Counted from the first letter of the stretch, positions 44,904 through 54,305 are shown. The stretch is 64,000 bases of DNA from Vibrio metoecus (GCF_009665255.1 NZ_CP035687.1:682001-746000), one strand, 5' to 3'. Notes: a model not told the origin generated them from the letters alone. Numbers and translations are program-made.

Positions 44904-46121
44904 ATGAAAAGAGAACAAACAATAGAGAATCTCTACCAACTTGCACAACTGACTCAGCAGGTGCAGGCGGATCGTATTGAGATTGTATTAGAGGAACGCC
45001 GAGATGAGCATTTTCCTCCAATGTCAAAAGCGCTGATGGAAACTCGATCTGGCCTCACTCGCCGTAAGCTCGATGAAGCGATTGCGAAAATGGAAGAAGC
45101 TGGCCATCAATTTACAAAAAATAACGCCAACCACTACTCTATCTCTCTTTCTGAAGCCCATATGCTGATGGATGCGGCGGGGGTGGCTAAGTTTCATGAA
45201 CGTAAAAAGAACAATGAAAATAAGCCTTGGATCATCAATGTGCAGAACCAGAAAGGTGGGACTGGCAAATCGATGACGGCTGTCCATTTGGCGGCTTGCT
45301 TGGCACTTAACTTGGATAAACGCTACCGTATCTGTTTGATTGACTTGGATCCCCAAGGTTCTCTACGCTTATTTTTGAATCCGCAAATCAGTTTAGCGGA
45401 GCATACCAATATCTATTCTGCTGTTGATATTATGTTGGACAACGTGCCAGATGATGTACAAGTGGATGCTGAATTCCTGCGTAAAAACGTGATGTTACCG
45501 ACGCAATACCCGAATTTGAAAACCATTTCAGCCTTCCCTGAGGATGCGATGTTTAACGCCGAGGCATGGCAGTATCTATCACAAAACCAATCATTGGATA
45601 TCGTTCGTTTACTGAAAGAGAAACTTATTGATAAGATTTCAGGTGATTTTGACATCATCATGATTGATACAGGGCCGCACGTTGATCCGCTAGTGTGGAA
45701 CGCGATGTACGCATCAAATGCCTTACTGATCCCTTGTGCGGCGAAACGACTCGATTGGGCTTCAACGGTGAACTTCTTTCAACATTTGCCAACGGTTTAT
45801 GAGATGTTCCCCGAAGATTGGAAAGGGTTAGAGTTTGTCCGTTTAATGCCGACGATGTTTGAGGATGACAATAAAAAGCAAGTGTCGGTATTGACTGAAA
45901 TGAACTACTTGTTGGGCGATCAAGTGATGATGGCGACCATTCCACGTAGCCGAGCTTTTGAAACCTGTGCCGATACGTACAGCACCGTGTTTGATCTCAC
46001 AGTGAATGACTTTGAAGGCGGTAAAAAAACGCTCGCCACCGCTCAAGATGCCGTTCAAAAAAGCGCACTCGAACTGGAACGTGTGCTTCATTCTCATTGG
46101 CCTTCACTTAATCAGGGGTAA
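44904..46121 (+). CDS. parA2: ParA2 partition ATPase (chromosome II)
   Basis: A P1-type (large, class Ia) ParA ATPase of 405 residues that segregates chromosome II. An N-terminal helix-turn-helix region (~1-100) is followed by a deviant Walker A KGGTGKS (117-123), the CLIDLDPQGSLRLF motif and DIIMIDTGPHVDPLVWNAMY. The N-terminal extension separates it from short chromosomal ParA proteins and shows its plasmid ancestry. ATG 44904 is preferred to TTG 44898; CGGAAATTGG is the nearest ribosome site. In one operon with parB2, seven bases apart. Confidence 0.96.
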   Translation: MKREQTIENLYQLAQLTQQVQADRIEIVLEERRDEHFPPMSKALMETRSGLTRRKLDEAIAKMEEAGHQFTKNNANHYSISLSEAHMLMDAAGVAKFHERKKNNENKPWIINVQNQKGGTGKSMTAVHLAACLALNLDKRYRICLIDLDPQGSLRLFLNPQISLAEHTNIYSAVDIMLDNVPDDVQVDAEFLRKNVMLPTQYPNLKTISAFPEDAMFNAEAWQYLSQNQSLDIVRLLKEKLIDKISGDFDIIMIDTGPHVDPLVWNAMYASNALLIPCAAKRLDWASTVNFFQHLPTVYEMFPEDWKGLEFVRLMPTMFEDDNKKQVSVLTEMNYLLGDQVMMATIPRSRAFETCADTYSTVFDLTVNDFEGGKKTLATAQDAVQKSALELERVLHSHWPSLNQG

Positions 46122-46128
46122 GTAACTT

Positions 46129-47100
46129 ATGGCAATTAAAACTTCTGAACTCAACGCAAAACTGTTTGGGAAGGCGGATAAACGCCGTGCAACTACGCCA
46201 GCTGAAGCTCAATCAGCAGCGAAAGCACAGGCTCAAATGATTGAACTGGCAGTCGCTGGTGAGGAGATTGTCACTTTCGAGCTGATGCGCATTCCGGCGG
46301 ATGAAGTTGCACAAAAGACGGTTGTGTTTGCTCAGAATGCTCGTGAACAGGCCTTTTTAACGGAACATGCGCTTTCTGATGTATTAACAACCCTGCGTGA
46401 ACGGGGACAACAATACCCTGCTGTGGGTCGTAAAACTGCAGAAGGCAAGATTGAAGTGCTTGATGGTAGCCGTCGTCGCATGTCTTGTATCTTGGCGGGT
46501 AAAGAATTTCTGGTTTATGTGGCAGAAAATATTAATGCCGAGCATGCCAAGTTCTTATCTGATGTTGCGAACGCGCATAAACCTCTTTCCCTGTATGAAA
46601 AAGGTAAAGAGATGCAAGCGAAGCTCGATAGTGGGGAAGCGGAAGATCAAAAAGCGCTGGCCAAAATGTTTCAGTGCAGTGAAGCCTTAGTGAGTGGCGC
46701 ATTGAAAGCAGCAGCGCTACCGCTGGAGCTTCTACAAGCCTACCCAAGCGTCGTTGAATTAGGACGCCCAACGATTGTGAAGTTGCATAAGCAGTTTAAT
46801 GAGTTGAATGAGGTTCAGCGCGAGCAATTGTTGGCAAAATGCCATCAAGAGCAAGGATTCGTTTGGCAGCTTTCTCAAGCTCAAGGTGTAGCGCGCATTA
46901 CCAAAGATGTGACAGAAACCATCGAAAGTTGGATTCAAGATGTACTGCCGCCGAAACGCACTGAAACACCGAAAGTTGAGTTGATTAAAGGGCGTGCAAG
47001 TTATGCGCGCAAAGGCAGTAACTTAGTGCTGAATTTGAAGAGAATCGATGATGAATTGATGCAGGATATTCTTGATTTTGTTCAGCGCAAGCTCAATTAG
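46129..47100 (+). CDS. parB2: ParB2 partition protein (chromosome II)
   Basis: The centromere-binding partner of ParA2 (323 residues). It binds TTTACAnTGTAAA sites. The ParB/Srx-like N-terminal region shows EVLDGSRRRMSCILAGKEF. A helix-turn-helix DNA-binding core follows (ALAKMFQCSEALVSGALKAA), then a C-terminal dimerisation domain rich in basic residues. Like ParA2 it belongs to the P1/large-plasmid type. It is followed by a strong terminator shared with the convergent potD-like gene. Confidence 0.96.
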   Translation: MAIKTSELNAKLFGKADKRRATTPAEAQSAAKAQAQMIELAVAGEEIVTFELMRIPADEVAQKTVVFAQNAREQAFLTEHALSDVLTTLRERGQQYPAVGRKTAEGKIEVLDGSRRRMSCILAGKEFLVYVAENINAEHAKFLSDVANAHKPLSLYEKGKEMQAKLDSGEAEDQKALAKMFQCSEALVSGALKAAALPLELLQAYPSVVELGRPTIVKLHKQFNELNEVQREQLLAKCHQEQGFVWQLSQAQGVARITKDVTETIESWIQDVLPPKRTETPKVELIKGRASYARKGSNLVLNLKRIDDELMQDILDFVQRKLN

Positions 47101-47116
47101 TTGTGTTCTCTAATAA

Positions 47117-47141
47117 CAAAGCCCGCGTTATGCGGGCTTTG
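47117..47141. terminator. Bidirectional terminator parB2 / potD-like
   Basis: CAAAGCCCGC (47117-47126) pairs with GCGGGCTTTG (47132-47141) around GTTAT. Confidence 0.85.
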
Positions 47142-47161
47142 GACGTTTTAGGTAGTCAGTA

Positions 47162-48196
47162 TTATTGGTTTCTTAGACGCTGCCAGTATTTCTCGTAGAT
47201 CGCCAGCGTTTCTGGGCCGACATCGTTAGTAAATTCGCCTTTTTTCATGTCTTCATCGGATGGGAAGATCGTCGGATTATCGCGTAGCTCTGCGGGCAAC
47301 ATTGCACGCCCACCTTTGGTTGCAGAAGCGTAACCTAGGCTTTTTACAATTTCTGCTTGGTTTTCTGGCTGGTACATGAAGTTGATGAACTTATGCGCCA
47401 ACGGGATATTTTTGCTACCAGACGGAATGGTGAAGTTATCCATCCACAGTACCGCACCTTCTTCAGGCATCACGAATTTTAGCTCAGGCATTTCTACTTG
47501 GCCTTGATACGCGTTACCGTTCCATTGCATACCCAGTGTTGCTTCACCGGAAACGTAAGGAACGTGTGGAGCGTCTGAGTTATACAGCAGTACGTTATTT
47601 TTTAGTGCTACTAACGATTCGTACGCTTTTTTGATTTCATCTTCATTTTTTGTGTTGATACTAAAACCATTAAGCTTTAGAGCCATGCCGAAAACGTCAC
47701 GAATATCATCGATCAGCATAACTTGTTGTTCATATTGTTTATCCCACAGGTCTGCCCACTTACTGATGCCGTTAGGTAATGTGGCAGAGTTGTAGTAAAG
47801 ACCTGTGATCCCCCAAATGTATGGGAGCGAGTATTTGTTTTGAGGATCGTGTGCCAAGCCTAATACGGCAGGCATTGCATCTTTCATGTTCGGGATTTGG
47901 TTATGATCGATTTCTGCGAGCAGCCCTTCACGGCCCATTTTTTCGATAAAATAAGCAGACGCAAACACAACATCATAACCAGTGCCTTTCAGAAGTTTGA
48001 GTTTGGTGTACATTGACTCATTATTCTCAAAGGTTGAATAGTTAATAGTTACGCCTTCTTGTTGTTCAAAAGCTTTCAGCGATTTCTCTGGTAAATAACC
48101 GCCCCACGCATACACGTTAAGTGTAGGTTGTTCAGCATAGACCTGAGATGACGCAACAACTGCAGAAAGTACCAATCCTTTAATGAAAGTTTTCAT
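47162..48196 (-). CDS. Periplasmic polyamine-binding protein, PotD/PotF-like
   Basis: A 344-residue type 2 periplasmic binding protein of the spermidine/putrescine family. A signal peptide (MKTFIKGLVLSAVVASSQVYA) precedes a mature domain starting with NVYAWGGYLPEKSLKAFEQQ. The family blocks WGITGLYYNS, GMQWNGNAYQGQ and AVLWMDNFTIPSGSKN are visible; the final W/D-rich site fits polyamine binding. I start it at ATG 48196; the upstream frame to 48277 is unlikely to be translated. No permease or ATPase genes are adjacent, so it is an orphan binding protein, which may feed a distant PotABC or a sensor. Confidence 0.88.
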   Translation of the reverse strand: MKTFIKGLVLSAVVASSQVYAEQPTLNVYAWGGYLPEKSLKAFEQQEGVTINYSTFENNESMYTKLKLLKGTGYDVVFASAYFIEKMGREGLLAEIDHNQIPNMKDAMPAVLGLAHDPQNKYSLPYIWGITGLYYNSATLPNGISKWADLWDKQYEQQVMLIDDIRDVFGMALKLNGFSINTKNEDEIKKAYESLVALKNNVLLYNSDAPHVPYVSGEATLGMQWNGNAYQGQVEMPELKFVMPEEGAVLWMDNFTIPSGSKNIPLAHKFINFMYQPENQAEIVKSLGYASATKGGRAMLPAELRDNPTIFPSDEDMKKGEFTNDVGPETLAIYEKYWQRLRNQ

Positions 48197-48415
48197 TGCA
48201 TTTTGATTCCTTTTTAGCCCAGCCCAATGCTGAGATTCGAGTGCATAATTAGTGAATTTTTTGTTTGGATAAAGCAAATATAATTTGTCGTTAAGAAAAA
48301 ATATTTTAGCCTTCTATTAACAAATAGCGACATTGCTTGTGATGTGTTTCAAGGCGTTATAGCGATGTGTCCGCATGTGCTAACATAGCGCATCACCTTT
48401 GGAAATTCGTTTGTT

Positions 48416-50422
48416 ATGACTCAACCGCTCACAGACTTCGTGCGTCTTCACCAACTTGCTAAACAGCACCATACTCGCTTTGGATGCTGGCTACGGGGTG
48501 ATCCACAATGGCAGTCTTCTTTACTGAACGCATTGATTTGCCACTTTACCGATCAATCGATATTTATGTTAGGCAATACTGAGTTGGATGGTGTGACTTG
48601 TGTCGATTATCGCCAAGGTCAACAGTGGTTGGGGAAAGAGTGCCAATGGCTGATTTGTGATTTAAACCAAGGATGGGATGCCAATAGTTTTAACGCAGCG
48701 CTCGGTACGTTAGTTGGCGGCGGATTACTTTTAGTGGTTGGCGAGCCTTCTTCTCTGAACTGGGCTGCTCGTGATTGGTTGGAGTCTGCACTAGGTGAGT
48801 TAATTCAAATTGATCCACAGTCGATATGTACTTTGCCAAATTGTGCTGGGATTTCCTCTGTCTCAACGTATGAACAACAGACACAGGCGATTGAGGGGAT
48901 TATCAAAGTCGCTACGGGGCATCGTAAGCGTCCTTTGGTTCTTACAGCGGATCGTGGCCGTGGCAAAACCAGTGCGCTTGGGATGGCTGCGGCGCAATTG
49001 ATGCAGTCACGTACAATGAATATTATTGTGACCGCACCTGCATTAGCGTCTGTTGATCCGCTGTTTGTCCATGCTCAGCGTAAACTTCCGGATGCGGGTG
49101 TTAAGCGCGGCCATCTACAGTGGGGAGACTCAAGCCTACATTTTATGGCTCCTGATGAGCTGCTTCGCTGCCAGCCCGAGTGCGATTTATTGCTAGTTGA
49201 TGAAGCGGCAGCACTGCCATTACCTCTATTAAAACGCTTGGTAGAGAAATATCACCGAATGGTTTTTTCATCGACCATTCATGGTTATGAAGGTTGTGGT
49301 CGTGGTTTTTCGCTCAAATTTCAGCAGTGGTTACGAGAGCTGCGCCCGCAGATGCGCGCATTGCATCTTGACCAACCGATTCGCTGGGCGGCGGGAGATG
49401 CCCTGGAGCAGTGGCAAAATCGTGTGTTTTTACTGCAAAGTGAGTTAACGGCACTACCATCATCAGCACATCAGGCATTAAGGTTCTCCCCTTTAACTCA
49501 AGAAATGGCCGTCCATCAACCTGAACGTTTGGCACAAGTGTTCTCATTGTTGGTCAATGCACACTACCAAACTTCTCCCAATGATCTGTTTTCTCTACTG
49601 AATGATGACGCGATGACGCTGTTTGGCGCTTATCAAGGGGATGTTTGTATTGGATGTGTGTGGGCGGTGCGTGAAGGGGAGTTAGATGATGCACTGATTG
49701 ATGCGATACAACGTGGCACTCGTCGCCCTAAAGGGCATTTAGCGCCTGTGACGCTCGCCAATCAACTAGCGATTACTGAAGCGGCGCGTCAGTCTTGTTG
49801 GCGAATTTTACGCATCGCCGTTCATCCAGCTTGCCAGCGTGAGGGGATTGGTAGCCAATTACTCCAGCAATTTATTGAGCACTATGAAGCTGACTATTAC
49901 GCGACTAGCTTCGGGGTGAGTGAAGATTTGCTGCCATTTTGGCTGATGAATGGGTTTGTTCCGGTGAAATTTGGCTCACATCGCGATCAAGCCAGCGGTT
50001 GTTATTCCATTTTAATGGTACTGGGAAGTGGGTTGAGTTGGCTGGAGCAAGCTCAACAACAATTTACCGCGCATTGGATTTTTGAACTCAGTGATTCGTT
50101 GCAAGCACTAGAACCTGAAATTATTCAGCAGTTGTTACCTCTATGTGCACCAACCCACAAAACACGGCCGTGTGTTGGATTGATTGAGCGTTACGCGCAA
50201 GGCGGCTCTAACTATGAAAGTGTTGCCGTTTGGTTATTTGCTTGGTTACTGGAAATATCGGGTTTAAACCTGACTCTTTCGCCTTTGTTGATCAGTAAAG
50301 TGTTACAACGCAAAAACTGGGGAGAGTGTGCTGAGCAGTTTCAACTCACGGGTAAACGACAAGTTGAACAAGCCTTACGTGATGATATTTCCGCTTTGCT
50401 GAGCAATTTACACTGTAAATAG
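48416..50422 (+). CDS. tmcA: tRNA(Met) cytidine acetyltransferase TmcA
   Basis: An ATP-dependent enzyme that makes N4-acetylcytidine at the wobble base of elongator tRNA-Met (668 residues, full length). An N-terminal DUF1726 domain is followed by an RNA-helicase-like module with Walker A ADRGRGKTSALG (178-189) and Walker B LLLVDEAAALPLPLL. A GNAT acetyltransferase domain follows (WRILRIAVHPACQREGIGSQL), then the tRNA-binding tail. Monocistronic. Its last codons are part of a perfect parS2 site, so DNA partition constrains the C-terminal residues. Confidence 0.95.
   Translation: MTQPLTDFVRLHQLAKQHHTRFGCWLRGDPQWQSSLLNALICHFTDQSIFMLGNTELDGVTCVDYRQGQQWLGKECQWLICDLNQGWDANSFNAALGTLVGGGLLLVVGEPSSLNWAARDWLESALGELIQIDPQSICTLPNCAGISSVSTYEQQTQAIEGIIKVATGHRKRPLVLTADRGRGKTSALGMAAAQLMQSRTMNIIVTAPALASVDPLFVHAQRKLPDAGVKRGHLQWGDSSLHFMAPDELLRCQPECDLLLVDEAAALPLPLLKRLVEKYHRMVFSSTIHGYEGCGRGFSLKFQQWLRELRPQMRALHLDQPIRWAAGDALEQWQNRVFLLQSELTALPSSAHQALRFSPLTQEMAVHQPERLAQVFSLLVNAHYQTSPNDLFSLLNDDAMTLFGAYQGDVCIGCVWAVREGELDDALIDAIQRGTRRPKGHLAPVTLANQLAITEAARQSCWRILRIAVHPACQREGIGSQLLQQFIEHYEADYYATSFGVSEDLLPFWLMNGFVPVKFGSHRDQASGCYSILMVLGSGLSWLEQAQQQFTAHWIFELSDSLQALEPEIIQQLLPLCAPTHKTRPCVGLIERYAQGGSNYESVAVWLFAWLLEISGLNLTLSPLLISKVLQRKNWGECAEQFQLTGKRQVEQALRDDISALLSNLHCK
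50407..50419. promoter_or_regulatory. parS2 site 3 (inside tmcA 3' end)
   Basis: TTTACACTGTAAA, perfect ParB2 palindrome ending directly before the TAG stop codon of tmcA. Confidence 0.9.
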
Positions 50423-50557
50423 CCCTCTTCTTAATATGACCAGAGTGATGTTACACACTAGCCTATTTCGGCTATCGGGTGGATGCCGCTCTGGTTTGTC
50501 TTTTCTTGAGTTATCACGTTTGAGCATTTTATCTGGCTTGGGTTCTTCGTTTATGTC

Positions 50558-50572
50558 GCCCCGATGAGGGGC
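50558..50572. terminator. Short GC hairpin after tmcA
   Basis: GCCCC (50558-50562), GATGA loop, GGGGC (50568-50572). No T tract follows, so it may not be a true terminator; it lies in the leader of the next operon. Confidence 0.3.
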
Positions 50573-50673
50573 ATTCTGCGTGCATCATTTTTGTGTTTCT
50601 TAGTTAGTGACTAAGGGATTCTTAAGTTAAGTGGATTACTTTTGACTTAGAGAGTAAGCAAAGGGAAACGCTG

Positions 50674-51276
50674 ATGAAACACTTACCTTGTCTATCGGAT
50701 CTCACATTAGAAGTGATCAACCCAATGCACCCGCGCTGGAATGAGGCGACAGCATTGGTACGTGAGCGTTACCAACAAGCTTTTGATGCTCACCTTACGG
50801 TCTATATGCCCGCCTATTTAGCACTGCTTGAACACAATGAAATGAAATCGGTGTGTGGTTTTCGGATTGCTGAGCAAGAGTCTCTCTTTCTTGAGCAGTA
50901 TCTCGATCAGCCCGCTGATGAAATTCTGGCCCAACGTTTTGCTTGCTCAATTCCTCGCGGCAAATTAATTGAATTTGGTCATCTTGCTTCATTTGGCCGT
51001 GGCTTATCGGCATTTCATTTTTTGTTGATCGCACAGCAATTAGTAGCGATGGGGTTTGAGTGGTGCATTTTTACCGCGACGGATCCGCTGCACGCGTTAA
51101 TGCGCCGCTTTGGTTTACAACCGACTTTGATTGCCAAAGCCTCTTCTACTCGTATTCCCAATGCATCTCAAGTTTGGGGAACTTACTATCAGCATAGCCC
51201 TCGGATTTTAGCTGGGAATTTGGCACAAGGTTGTGAGCGTTTAAATCAATTATCCCTCAATCAAAAACAAGCGTGA
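50674..51276 (+). CDS. Thermostable-hemolysin family protein (GNAT-like fold)
   Basis: A 200-residue protein of the thermostable hemolysin (T_hemolysin) family. Despite the name, the sequence looks like an acyltransferase-like fold: IPRGKLIEFGHLASFGRG resembles the core strand of GNAT and LuxI-type synthases, followed by EWCIFTATDPLHALMRRFGL and a conserved WGTYYQHSPR. There is no signal peptide or membrane helix. AAAGGGAAACGCTG gives a good ribosome site. It is the first gene of a seven-gene unit with an acyl ligase seven bases downstream. I infer acyl transfer rather than haemolysis, untested. Confidence 0.8.
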   Translation: MKHLPCLSDLTLEVINPMHPRWNEATALVRERYQQAFDAHLTVYMPAYLALLEHNEMKSVCGFRIAEQESLFLEQYLDQPADEILAQRFACSIPRGKLIEFGHLASFGRGLSAFHFLLIAQQLVAMGFEWCIFTATDPLHALMRRFGLQPTLIAKASSTRIPNASQVWGTYYQHSPRILAGNLAQGCERLNQLSLNQKQA

Positions 51277-51283
51277 GTCATGA

Positions 51284-52785
51284 ATGATGAATCAAATTAT
51301 CACTGCGTTACAGCAACATGCTCTACATCAACCACAGAAACTGGCGTTTGTTGGCCATGATGCACAGCAAAAACCAGTGAGTTTAAATTATTCACAGTTG
51401 CTGGACGAAGTTAAGCAGACCGCGCAGCAGTTACAGCAATGGCAAGTAAAATGTATTGCGCTACGTGCTGAAAATAGCTTGGATTGGGTTGTGATGGATC
51501 TGGCGGCAATGTGGTCACATATTGTGATGGTGCCAGTACCCACGTTTTTTACGCCTGAACAAGTGGCACATCTGCTGAAGGCGGCTGAAGTGGATCTTTG
51601 TGTTGGCGATTGGCCTGAGTTGGGTGAGCCCATCGCGCCATTAGGTCGATTTTCCGCTTGGCAGTATCAAACCCATACATCAGGTCGTGTTTTGCCAGGT
51701 ACGCAGAAAATCACGTTTACCTCAGGCTCGACCGGCACTCCTAAAGGCGTCTGCCTGAGCGAGCAAAATTTAGAGCGGGTTTCAGTGGCTATCGCAGAGC
51801 AGATGAGCGCACAAGTTGAGCTGCACTTAGTCATGTTGCCGCTATCCACCTTGCTCGAAAATATTACAGGCATCTATGTGCCGCTATTATTAGGGGTGAC
51901 ATCGACGGTATTGTTTGGTGAGCAAGTGGGGTTATCAGGCTCTAGCCAGTTCTCCCCCGTTTGTTTTGCTCACGCTCTCAGTCAACATTCTCCTTCCAGT
52001 TTGGTACTCACGCCGGCCTTGTTGATCGCGTTAATCCATGTGGTCAAGCAAGCCCCGATTTTGGCTCAATCGTTACAGTGGGTTGCGGTGGGGGGGCAAG
52101 CGTTGCTGCCGAATTGATTCATTCAGCCCGTGCGCTTGGTATTCCTGCTTATGAAGGGTACGGCCTTTCTGAATGTGCTTCGGTGGTCAGTATGAACACC
52201 CCACAATATGATCAACCGGGTCGCTGTGGCAAACCGCTCAACCATCTGCAAATCAAACTGGCTGATGATGGAGAATTGTGGGTTCGTGGCAATAGTGCAC
52301 TTGGGTATATCGGAGAGCCATTTGTCGATGAATGGTTGGCTACGGGCGATCTAGCGACACTCGATGCCGAAGGTTTTTTGAGTATTGTCGGGCGCAAAAA
52401 AAATCTCATCATTACACCATTTGGGCGCAATATCGCCCCAGAATGGATTGAATCACATGCTCAAGTTTGGATGCCAGAATGCCGAGTCGTCGTGGTCGGT
52501 GATGATGAAGCAGGGCTCACCGCAGTCATTGATAGGCCGTTACCAGAACTTGATCAACGGATTCGAAAACTTAATTGTAGTTTGCCTGACTATGCCCAGA
52601 TTCAGCATCTACTCTTAGTGAGTCAGCCGAACGTTTGGCAAACCTGGTTAACCGCCAATGGTCGACCGAAGCGTGCTTTGATTGAACAGGCACAACGACA
52701 ATACCGCATGGGTGCTATTGCTCCAGATTCAGGCTGGCAACGCCTATCGATTCCCCTTTCTTCCTCTTCACTGCTAGGAGAATGA
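51284..52785 (+). pseudogene. AMP-dependent acyl/fatty-acid ligase, frameshifted at a G7 tract
   Basis: An acyl-CoA/acyl-ACP synthetase-type ligase (adenylate-forming) of about 500 residues, broken into two frames. The first (51284-52117) has the P-loop TFTSGSTGTPKGVCLSEQN and LPLSTLLENITGIYVPL, then stops after LQWVAVGGQALLPN. The second frame carries on with ASVAAELIHSARALGIPAYE, then GYGLSECASVVSMN, LATGDLATLDAEGFL and GRKKNLIITPFGRNIAPEWIE. The join is the G run 52090-52096. One more G restores VAVGGASVAAEL, the normal family sequence. Either a strain mutation, a sequencing error, or a slippage (phase-variable) switch. The downstream gene start overlaps the stop. Confidence 0.88.
52090..52096 (+). 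other. G7 homopolymer at the ligase frameshift
   Basis: Seven G within GCGGTGGGGGGGCAAGC. Eight G (or five) would keep the ligase in frame; seven puts a TGA at 52115. A slippage-prone site. Confidence 0.9.
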
Positions 52786-52787
52786 TC

Positions 52788-53471
52788 ATGACTTCATTTT
52801 TTCAACGTTTACAAATCGAAACGCAAGCTGCGCAACAACATATGTTACAAGCTCCTATCTTTGAAGCCTGTGCACGGGGTGAAATTACATTAGATATGTA
52901 CTTGCGCTTTTTGACCCAAGCCTATCATCACGTGAAGCATACGGTACCTCTGTTGATGGCGTGTGGCAGCCGCTTGAGTGACCGCTATGAATGGGTTCGA
53001 ATTGCGATTGCGGATTATATTGATGAAGAGAAAGGCCACCAAGAATGGATACTGAATGACATTCGAGCTTGTGGTGGTGATGCGCAAGCGGTACGGAATA
53101 ATCAGGGAGAAGGCGGTGTGAGCACGCCAATCGAATTGATGGTGGCTTATTTGTATCACCAGATAGATCGCGCTAATCCACTGGGTTTATTTGGAATGGT
53201 CTGGGTGCTGGAAGGCACCAGTGTTGGGGTGGGCGGCAATATCGCACGCTTGGTTAAACAACAGCTTAATTTGCCAGATAAAGCGATGAGCTATCTCACT
53301 TCTCATAGTGAACTGGATCAAGACCATATCCGTTTCTTTGAATCCTTGATGGATAAAATCACCAAAGACGAAGACCAGCAAGCGATCATCCATTCAGCGA
53401 ATCAAGTCTTTTATCTTTATGGACAGATGCTACGTGAATTAGTGCCGCTCACCAATCAGAAGGCGGCTTAG
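52788..53471 (+). CDS. Haem-oxygenase-like diiron oxidase/oxygenase (iron-containing redox enzyme / TenA-like fold)
   Basis: A 227-residue all-helical protein of the haem-oxygenase-like superfamily, often annotated TENA/THI-4 or iron-containing redox enzyme. Candidate iron ligands are YHHVKHT, DYIDEEKGHQEW (E-x-x-x-H), WVLEGTSVGVG, and SELDQDHIRFF (D-x-x-H). This Glu/His/Asp pattern is that of diiron oxidases (for example UndA or SznF type) rather than thiaminase TenA. ATG 52788 has AGGAG seven bases upstream; ATG 52782 overlaps the ligase stop. Between an acyl ligase and a short-chain dehydrogenase, it may oxidise an acyl-derived substrate (inference). Confidence 0.78.
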   Translation: MTSFFQRLQIETQAAQQHMLQAPIFEACARGEITLDMYLRFLTQAYHHVKHTVPLLMACGSRLSDRYEWVRIAIADYIDEEKGHQEWILNDIRACGGDAQAVRNNQGEGGVSTPIELMVAYLYHQIDRANPLGLFGMVWVLEGTSVGVGGNIARLVKQQLNLPDKAMSYLTSHSELDQDHIRFFESLMDKITKDEDQQAIIHSANQVFYLYGQMLRELVPLTNQKAA

Positions 53472-53480
53472 GAGCCTACA

Positions 53481-54278
53481 ATGGATATTAAACACCAATA
53501 TGTGTTGTTGACGGGGGCGTCTGGCGGAATTGGTGAGCAAATCGCTCATGTCTTGGCTGCACGTGGAGCATGGTTGATTCTTGTTGGGCGTGATAGTCAA
53601 AAGCTCGAAACGTTACGCCAATCATTACCCACAGCAGAAAAGCACACTGTTTTGAGTGCTGATTTGAGTAGTGAAGAGGGTGTGGCACAGCTTCAAGCGC
53701 TCGCTGAAGAGTTTGGCCTGCGGCATCAGCCGATCAGCGTTGTGATCAACAATGCAGGAACCAATCAATTCTGTTTACTCGCACGGCGCTCAATGGAGTC
53801 GGTACAGCGTGAATTAACCTTAAACTTAATGACGCCCATTCAGATTACCCAGATGGCACTGCATTGGGTCACGAAACCGGAACTTATTGTTAATATTGGT
53901 TCCAGTTTTGGGGCGATCGGGTACCCAGGTTATTCGACCTATTGCGCGGCGAAAGCGGGATTGCATCGCTTCAGTGAAGCAATGAACCGAGAGCTGGATG
54001 GCACTGGTGTCAAGGTGCTCTATCTTGCGCCTCGGGCGACCAATACAGCCCTAAACAGTGAATCGGTCAAGCAGCTGAATCAGGCATTGGGGCATCACAG
54101 TGATGAGCCTGAATTTGTGGCAGAGCAAGTGGCAAAGATGATTGAGACCGAGCAAAGTGTGGTGTGGTTGGGTTGGCCTGAAAAATGGTTTGTTCGTCTC
54201 AATCAGCTGTTACCGGGCCTGGTCTCGGGAGCCATTAAAAAACAACAACACATTCTATTGTCATTTTTAAATCGTTAA
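53481..54278 (+). CDS. Short-chain dehydrogenase/reductase (SDR)
   Basis: A 265-residue classical SDR. The cofactor motif TGASGGIGEQIAHVLAARG, the NNAGTN motif, catalytic Ser in NIGSSFGAIGYPG and the YSTYCAAKAGLHRF active site (Y-x-x-x-K) are all intact. The C-terminal KKQQHILLSFLNR tail may be membrane-associated. A ribosome site (TTAGGAGCC) precedes ATG 53481, nine bases after the diiron protein. Predicted to reduce a carbonyl or oxidise an alcohol in the operon's pathway; substrate unknown. Confidence 0.9.
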   Translation: MDIKHQYVLLTGASGGIGEQIAHVLAARGAWLILVGRDSQKLETLRQSLPTAEKHTVLSADLSSEEGVAQLQALAEEFGLRHQPISVVINNAGTNQFCLLARRSMESVQRELTLNLMTPIQITQMALHWVTKPELIVNIGSSFGAIGYPGYSTYCAAKAGLHRFSEAMNRELDGTGVKVLYLAPRATNTALNSESVKQLNQALGHHSDEPEFVAEQVAKMIETEQSVVWLGWPEKWFVRLNQLLPGLVSGAIKKQQHILLSFLNR

Positions 54279-54305
54279 AGCGTGAGAGTTCAAGGAGATC
54301 AAAGC

